A stretch of DNA of 64,000 nt from Amoebidium appalachense (lineage: Eukaryota; Ichthyosporea), in contig CAVNZM010000011.1 of assembly GCA_963693365.1 (NCBI GenBank), positions 5,890,001 through 5,954,000 on the forward strand, read 5' to 3'. Below are positions 58,383 through 64,000 of the stretch, in pieces. The translations under genes were made by a program, and so were the position numbers. Within the stretch, counting starts at the first letter, position 1. Each line of letters begins with the position of its first letter. The notes beneath the pieces were generated by a model. The model was not told the DNA's origin and ran no database searches. It saw only the letters and a program-made list of their open reading frames with translations.

Positions 58383-59114
58383 ATAGAGCACAGGCTGGGC
58401 TGGTGGGGGAGCCTCTGAGGGTTAGCAAAAAGGGGAGGTGCTGGGTACTGAGTCAGAAATCAGATGCGGTCACAAACAGTGATGGCCGGGCACATGCAAC
58501 GGTGCATTTTGACAGCGTGTGTACCAGAGTAACCAGACCGCATTTCACAGTACACGACTACAAGTCATTCAACTGCCTGAAGCTCCAAGCGAAATCTGCC
58601 CACGAAGGAAGATCATGCGGTGTAGCTGTCTGCTGTGGCTAGCACTTGCCAACTGGCTATGACCCTTTTTGATCTTATCCTCTTCTACCCCCCTCTAGCT
58701 AGTGAGCCTTAGGTTTTTTTTTTTTTTGCAAACCTCCCTAGCTTTAGTGGGGTTCTACTTGCAAGCTCCTTGCACAGCTAGGGCCATTCGCATAAAAAGA
58801 AAGCGCCAAACCTCCAAGAGGTGTAATTTTATCAAAAGGATGAATATAATTATTCTAACCAATCAGCGCTTATCGCGTAGTCATGGACTATGATTGGTGT
58901 ATTTTGCCTAGTAACGAAACGGTGTTTGATGGGTTGATATACACGGGAAAAAACAAGTTGTCAATGAAAAATTTATTATATTTTTTTTATTAGTGATAGA
59001 AAATTAAGTTGTGGATGCTGCTAATGGACATTAATGCAATCTGTGTCCATCCAAGAAATTTACCGCGCTTCTGGTAAGCCGCCGCGGTATTTCGAATGGA
59101 ATGCACTACGATGC

Positions 59115-59122
59115 TATATAAA
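59115..59122 (+). promoter_or_regulatory. TATA box of the CHTOP-like gene
   Basis: TATATAAA about 177 bp upstream of the ATG at 59299, with a CCAATCAGCG box at about 58859. Initiation around 59145 is inferred. Confidence 0.6.
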
Positions 59123-59298
59123 CTCCGAGAGCACCTAATCGTTGGTCATCCAGTCATCCCATTTTGACAGCCAGGTGGAGAGAAAACAGGAGCAAGAGTG
59201 AGAAAATTTTCTGTAACCCTTTCTTTACTTTGTGAAAGCCCAGAAGAGCCGGGGCTGCTATTATTTATTATCCCGTTGCAGGCCTTTAGAAGTCAATC

Positions 59299-60822
59299 AT
59301 GTACGCCGATGCAGTTATCCCGATGAAGGGCAACGCCCGTGCTTCGCTTACTGACAGGTAGGCGCATGCACCCTCAGGAGGATCTAACTAGACAAGAAAC
59401 CTAACTCCCCTCTTGGAAGGTGCCTTTTTGTGCTGGCTACCTGTCGTACCTACTACTAGGATGGCGTGTTGCTGCATAGTGTTCCTCATAGTTCAGCGTC
59501 GTCCCTCTGCTATGGAATTACACGGGTTCTTTCCTCTCTCTCTATCTAGTATTGACCAAACCCACACACGTGCACTGCAGATTCTCTGAGATCCAGCGTC
59601 AGCGAGAACATGTGATTGAACCCCAGCAGACCCAGGCCCAGCGCACATACGTCAACAACAACAACAACCAGCCTAAGCAGGTGCCTTCAGCCGTTAACGC
59701 CCAAGCACGCGCCCTTCTCCAGGCTGCTCGCCAGGCTGCACGGAACACGCAGGTTGCAGCCCGTCGCAATATCAATGTCCCAAAAACGGCAAACGCCCAG
59801 GTGGGTGGGGCTAAGCGCAACATGCCCCCCGGCCAGCGTCAAGCAAACGGGAACGGAAAGCAGGGAACCGGTGCTGTTCCAGTCGTTGGAAAGTCGCAGA
59901 AACGCCAGCAGATTGGTGGGAAACTTGCTAAGCGCCCGGGGGCTGCTACCAAGAAGGCACAGCCGGAGAGACGGCCTTTGGTGGAGCGCCTTGGCCCCAA
60001 GAAGGGCGAGAAGCAGCTTCCTCCCAGCGTCAAGAACATGAAGACGCCACTTAGCCAGAATCTCCTTAAGCGCATTCGTCTTGCTCAGCTCAGCACGCAG
60101 CTCGGTGGCAAGAAGGTCGTGCAAACGGCTGCCCCCGCTACGGGTAACAAACAGCTCGTTCGTAAGGCAAACCCCCTGAAGAAGAAGGGTGATGTTAAGA
60201 CGAAGACAAAGGGAGTGAAGGACAACAAGGCGGCCGCTCCGAAGCAGGGATCCCCCACGGCACAGACCGGGCAGCAGAAAGGAAAGAAGCGGCGCAATAA
60301 GATTCGCACTGCAGGGTAAGTCTACGTTCTCCTTCCCCCGTTGTTTTCTCTTCCTATTGTCACCTTAAACTACAGGAAGGGCTCTCTGCACACACACACA
60401 CCGATTCCTACGTTTCAGCCTTCCTTACACACACGCAAGCATACAGGCAGGCACACGTTTTCCCTTCCCCCCTCTTGTCCCCTACCCCCGCACCTCTCTC
60501 TCTATTCACCTGCGGTCCTGGTCCCCTCTCTCTCTCCCCTCCCCCCGGCCCCACACACACACATATTTCACACACCTCCTCTCTTTCTCTCTCTCTCTCT
60601 CTCTCTATCTCCCTCTCTGTTTCTCTCTCTCCTCTCTCTCTCCCCCCCCCCCCCCCTCTCCCCTCCCCCCCCCCCTCCCCACCCTTAGCCGCTCGACACA
60701 CCTCCCTCTCTTTTCACCTTTGGTCTTGCGCCCCCCCCCCCCCCCCCCCTCCCCCCCCCCCAACTCACCTCCTCCGCGCCACACGCCTCTCTCCCCCTCT
60801 CCCTCTCCCTCCCCCCTCTCCC

Positions 60823-60864
<42 letters not shown>

Positions 60865-61105
60865 AAAAAAGAAAGAAGAAAAAAAAACCTCGAGCGCACG
60901 GATTTAACCCATTCCAAGCAACACTTCTGAATTTAAGAGGCTAATATATGACCCCTTCTCCAGGGCTCAAGCCGGTACCCAGAAACCCGCCGCACCCAAG
61001 CAGACAAAGCCAAAGACACCAAAGAAGGAGACGGACCCCGAGAAGATGAAGGCACAACTCGACATGGATATGGACACATACATGGCTCCCGTTGGCGGCG
61101 CGTAA
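59299..61105 (+). CDS. CHTOP/Aly-type mRNA export adaptor with C-terminal FoP motif
   Basis: Nuclear RNA-binding adaptor that links mRNA to the helicase UAP56 and the NXF1 export receptor (family knowledge). Three exons: 59299-59357, 59581-60315 and 60964-61105, giving 311 aa. Junctions are phase 2 in both cases (AG|A, GG|G). The N-terminus MYADAVIPMKGNARASLTDR continues as FSEIQRQREH, matching the SLNERF motif of CHTOP. The middle is Gln/Asn- then Lys/Arg-rich and disordered, with few RG repeats, unlike animal CHTOP. The C-terminus MKAQLDMDMDTYMAP is the LDxxLDxYM-type UAP56-binding motif shared by Aly/REF and CHTOP. There is no RRM, which argues against ALYREF itself. The last intron carries C and CT tracts ending in a C-run/A-run. 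A TATA box and AATAAA bracket the gene. Confidence 0.8.
60606..60892. repeat. C/CT-rich intronic tract ending in C-run/A-run
   Basis: Interrupted C and CT runs in the last intron of the CHTOP-like gene, ending with about 30 C followed by about 17 A and an A-rich stretch, about 70 bp before the acceptor at 60963. Confidence 0.9.
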
Positions 61106-61500
61106 ACGGGTCGGGTCGGGTCGAATTGGGCTGTGCATGTTACGGTTCGGAAGTTTGGGTCAATTTTGGCTGGTATGAATGTCGTGGCGTTTTGAGAGCG
61201 CACGGGCGGCGGCGCGTGATTTTGGTTTGTTTTTTGGATTTTTCCGTTTCATGGAACAAGAATGAAAGAGTATAAGATGAATGAAATCCTGAAGCTGAGT
61301 GCAGGTGATTCGGTGTAAACAAATCAGTGTGTAGCCAGCTTTACCATCATCGCTTTTCGAGTTTTGGGGGGAGGGGAGTTAGCATTTCAAAATATCTCCT
61401 ACATACGGGTAATCCGTTGAGAATTTAAAAAATTATGGCAAGTGAACGCGGTTGGGAATGACTACCACTACTAGTTTTGAATTCGAGTAACTGATATGAA

Positions 61501-61506
61501 AATAAA
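61501..61506 (+). terminator. Candidate polyadenylation signal of the CHTOP-like gene
   Basis: AATAAA about 395 bp after the stop codon, the first exact match downstream. Confidence 0.4.
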
Positions 61507-61830
61507 CCGCAAGTACCTGAAACCGTGTTCTTGATCTGCCCCTTGTCCCATATTTTGTGGCCCGACGAATCCATTCCTCACGGATCATTCCATCGTCCGT
61601 GTGTCCGACTAATGGTAAGGTTAACAGCTTTTTTTGAACAGTGGTGATTCAGAAACACACACCCATGCATACCTAAACACAGGCACAGACGCGGTGTACA
61701 CACACACATGTGCACGAGCACATACACACAGGGAGGCACATGCAAGCACACGGTCTTACGGCTATGTTTTATGTTGTGCCCAAAAAATGCATCCAGGTGC
61801 AGTGCTGATGCCTGTTGGGAACTCACAGAC

Positions 61831-61863
<33 letters not shown>

Positions 61864-62428
61864 CCTCGCTCACGCTTGGCCCTATACACGTGCATACACG
61901 TGCAATCTGACACGACACACATACGAAAAAGCCAATCATATATGACCCTTTCACCTTGACACCACCACCGTTGTCACTGCCACCAAGAACACGCACACCA
62001 CTGCCACACACACATACCCATGTGCGCTTACACATCTGCGAACGAACACACAGATATTCACACCCGTACACAACAGAGAGAGAGGGGGTGGGGGTGTACA
62101 TGTATGCGCGCGCACACACATGCACACGTGCACACACACACAGGAGAGGGAGGGAGACAGGCAGGTGTACATACACGTGCGCGCGCACACACACATACAT
62201 ACAGAAGGGAGGGAGAGAGACAGGTGGGCGTTGTTTTGGACACTTTTTCGTCCCCTCCTCCTCCTCCTCCCCCTCCTACCTCCCCCCCCCCCCCCCCCCC
62301 CCCCCGCCCTGGTCCCCTCCCCCCCCCCCCCCCCCCCCTCCCCCCACTCCACCCCCCCACCCCTACCTCCTGCCCAATCTACACACCCTACATGTGCACA
62401 CACACACACACACACACACTCACTCACT

Positions 62429-62470
<42 letters not shown>

Positions 62471-63165
62471 CACGTATGTACACGTACACGTACCTACATT
62501 CACCGCGACCACGACAAACATGCATGAACATATTTGCGCGCGTGCACACCCACGTGCACGCACACACACACACAACACAGGAAAATATGCACACACCTTC
62601 ACCACGGCAACGACAGACACACACAAACACCTGTCTGAACAGACACCCATTGGTTTTGGCATACTTGCATGCTGATGCTAAGATTGTTCACCATGCAAAG
62701 AAATCTATAAGGCACGCGCACACAAATTCAATTCTAGCACACTGTCGGGCACCCAATATTGCAAATGACGACAAAGTGAGCTGCCCTCTGTGGAGAGCTC
62801 TCAGAGTCTGGCACAGACACACGCTAGGGGTCACCCGTAAATGCACTGATCTACTTGTGTAAGCTACATATATTGATGATGGTTTTTGTATATTTACCGG
62901 TTGCGGGTCGTGCATGCACATGGATTAGCTGATAAACACTGCAACACGTGCACAAAAAAAACAGCACACGCAGGACCCGCGCTTATCCTCCTCTCTCCCT
63001 CCCTCCTTCAAAGTGCTCAAGGAGGTCTATCATATCAACCTTGTTTCTCTTTTTGTAACTTGCGGCCCGACAGCATGTATTGAAATATGGAAGGGGGAAA
63101 GAACGAGAGAGGGGGGGAGGGGGGGGGGGGGGGGGGAGGGGGGAACGGGGAATGTGTGTGTGTGT

Positions 63166-63202
<37 letters not shown>

Positions 63203-64000
63203 GACTGTGTGTGACACTGTGCCTGCGTATCATACGGTACATGTACTTGCTGTAGGTGTGCGTCCGCACTTGCATGCGCACATGCATGTATGTGTGCTTC
63301 GTCCGTATGCGGGCACAGGCATGAGGGTATGTGTGTCCGTGTGCGGGTGCCCGTGTGCATGTGTGAGTATATGTGTCACAGTGTGTTCGTATTAGTTTGC
63401 GTTAGAGTGCATTGTTTTTTTTTGTTTTTTGTTTTTTTTTTTTTGGGGGGGGGGGGGGGCAGGGCGGGGGACGGGGAGAGGGTGGGGAGGGGAGCGGGGG
63501 AGGGGGGGGACGGGGAGGGGGGAAGATGGGGGGCCGGGGGGGGGGGGGGGGGGGGGGGGAGGGGGGGGGGGGGCCACCCGGCTCTTGCCACAGTAACCCG
63601 GCGGAAAGCATCGCCTCAAGAGTGGATCTCGGGCTCAAAAACCAATCTTTTTCTCTCTCGCCGCTCTGTTCTCTGTCTCTTACAAACCGTTCTGTTAACC
63701 ACACATGACCTGTCAATGATTCACACATCGTCTAACAGTGTACATGTCGTCACTAAAAAGCTCATCTATATCCTAGGCTCGTCGGGGCTTTTTTTGTAAT
63801 CCTTTTTAGGTGATTGGGCCAAGTCCGAATTGATAGCCAATTAGGCATCTTTCTAACTCCAGATCAAAGCCTGGCCCCTTATAATCAGACTTCTAATCCC
63901 GCTGGCCCCCCCCAGCCCCCCCTCCTCCCCCCCCTCCCCTCCCCTCCCCCCCCGCCCAGGGAGCTCTAAGTGTCCCCTTCTAGCGTTCCGTACCGGTGTA
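61507..64000. other. Right-hand flank, no supported gene
   Basis: Interrupted AC blocks (61680-61865, 62100-62200, 62395-62470), C runs (62283-62338), G runs (63110-63200, 63445-63575) and a T-run/G-run compound tract at 63417-63460. Unique stretches at 61507-61640 and 63600-63900 show one possible exon (see findings) and nothing else I recognise. Confidence 0.5.

Larger units (their letters stand above)
56201..59114. other. Intergenic region between RB-family and CHTOP-like genes
   Basis: Unique sequence with a G run (57080-57126), GT blocks (57484-57632), a CT-rich tract (57719-58046) and a G run of about 40 (58339-58378). The 56790-57002 stretch is open on the minus strand with a protein-like translation (see findings). 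No gene is firmly supported. Confidence 0.5.

Noticed and set aside
59599-60124. Antisense frames over the CHTOP-like exon
   Set aside because: Shadows of the Lys/Arg- and Gln-rich coding strand; no splice or start support.

Overview
This window comes from a nuclear eukaryotic genome. The protein genes are split into small exons with GT..AG introns, some with a textbook branch site (TACTAAC near 50435). Two standard nuclear tRNA genes are present. The gene set (an RB-family pocket protein, TDP1, RRP15, a ZFAND4-like protein and a CHTOP-like export adaptor) fits a relative of animals or another deep eukaryotic lineage. That placement is inference; I cannot name the organism. Introns and spacers are saturated with C/G homopolymers, (AC)n/(GT)n and other microsatellites. 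These tracts produce almost all of the long Cys-Val, Thr-His, Pro-rich and Gly-rich open frames, which I reject as genes.

Layout. 194-2771 (+): the last three exons of an unrecognised protein. 6797-12656 (-): RRP15, an rRNA-processing factor, six coding exons. 13322-14204 (-): a weak candidate small coiled-coil gene. 14455-15525 (-): an intronless ubiquitin-like/AN1 zinc-finger protein. 16.7-33.5 kb (+): tyrosyl-DNA phosphodiesterase 1 (TDP1), assembled from 19 phase-compatible exons, with a tRNA-Glu gene inside one intron. 36.4-55.3 kb (-): a retinoblastoma-family gene of about 24 exons, with a tRNA-Trp gene inside its last intron. 59.3-61.1 kb (+): a CHTOP/Aly-like mRNA export adaptor, three exons. 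TDP1 and the RB gene converge on a gene-poor stretch at 33.8-36.4 kb.

Gene models were built by eye: family resemblance, splice signals, and the requirement that phases match at each junction. RRP15 (327 aa), TDP1 (445 aa), RB (about 1016 aa) and CHTOP-like (311 aa) all close in frame. The genes are housekeeping functions (ribosome biogenesis, DNA repair, cell-cycle control, mRNA export, tRNA supply) and do not form one pathway.

The most unusual signal is non-coding. A dispersed repeat of about 280 bp has a tRNA-like A/B-box head and a 3' end that runs into poly(C). It is mostly 5'-truncated, and every copy I found lies in an intron in the sense direction of its host gene. Related patterns are C-run/A-run compound tracts with fixed polarity, (GT)n near 5' splice sites paired with (AC)n at 3' splice sites, and tandem duplications that end on, or copy, 3' splice sites.
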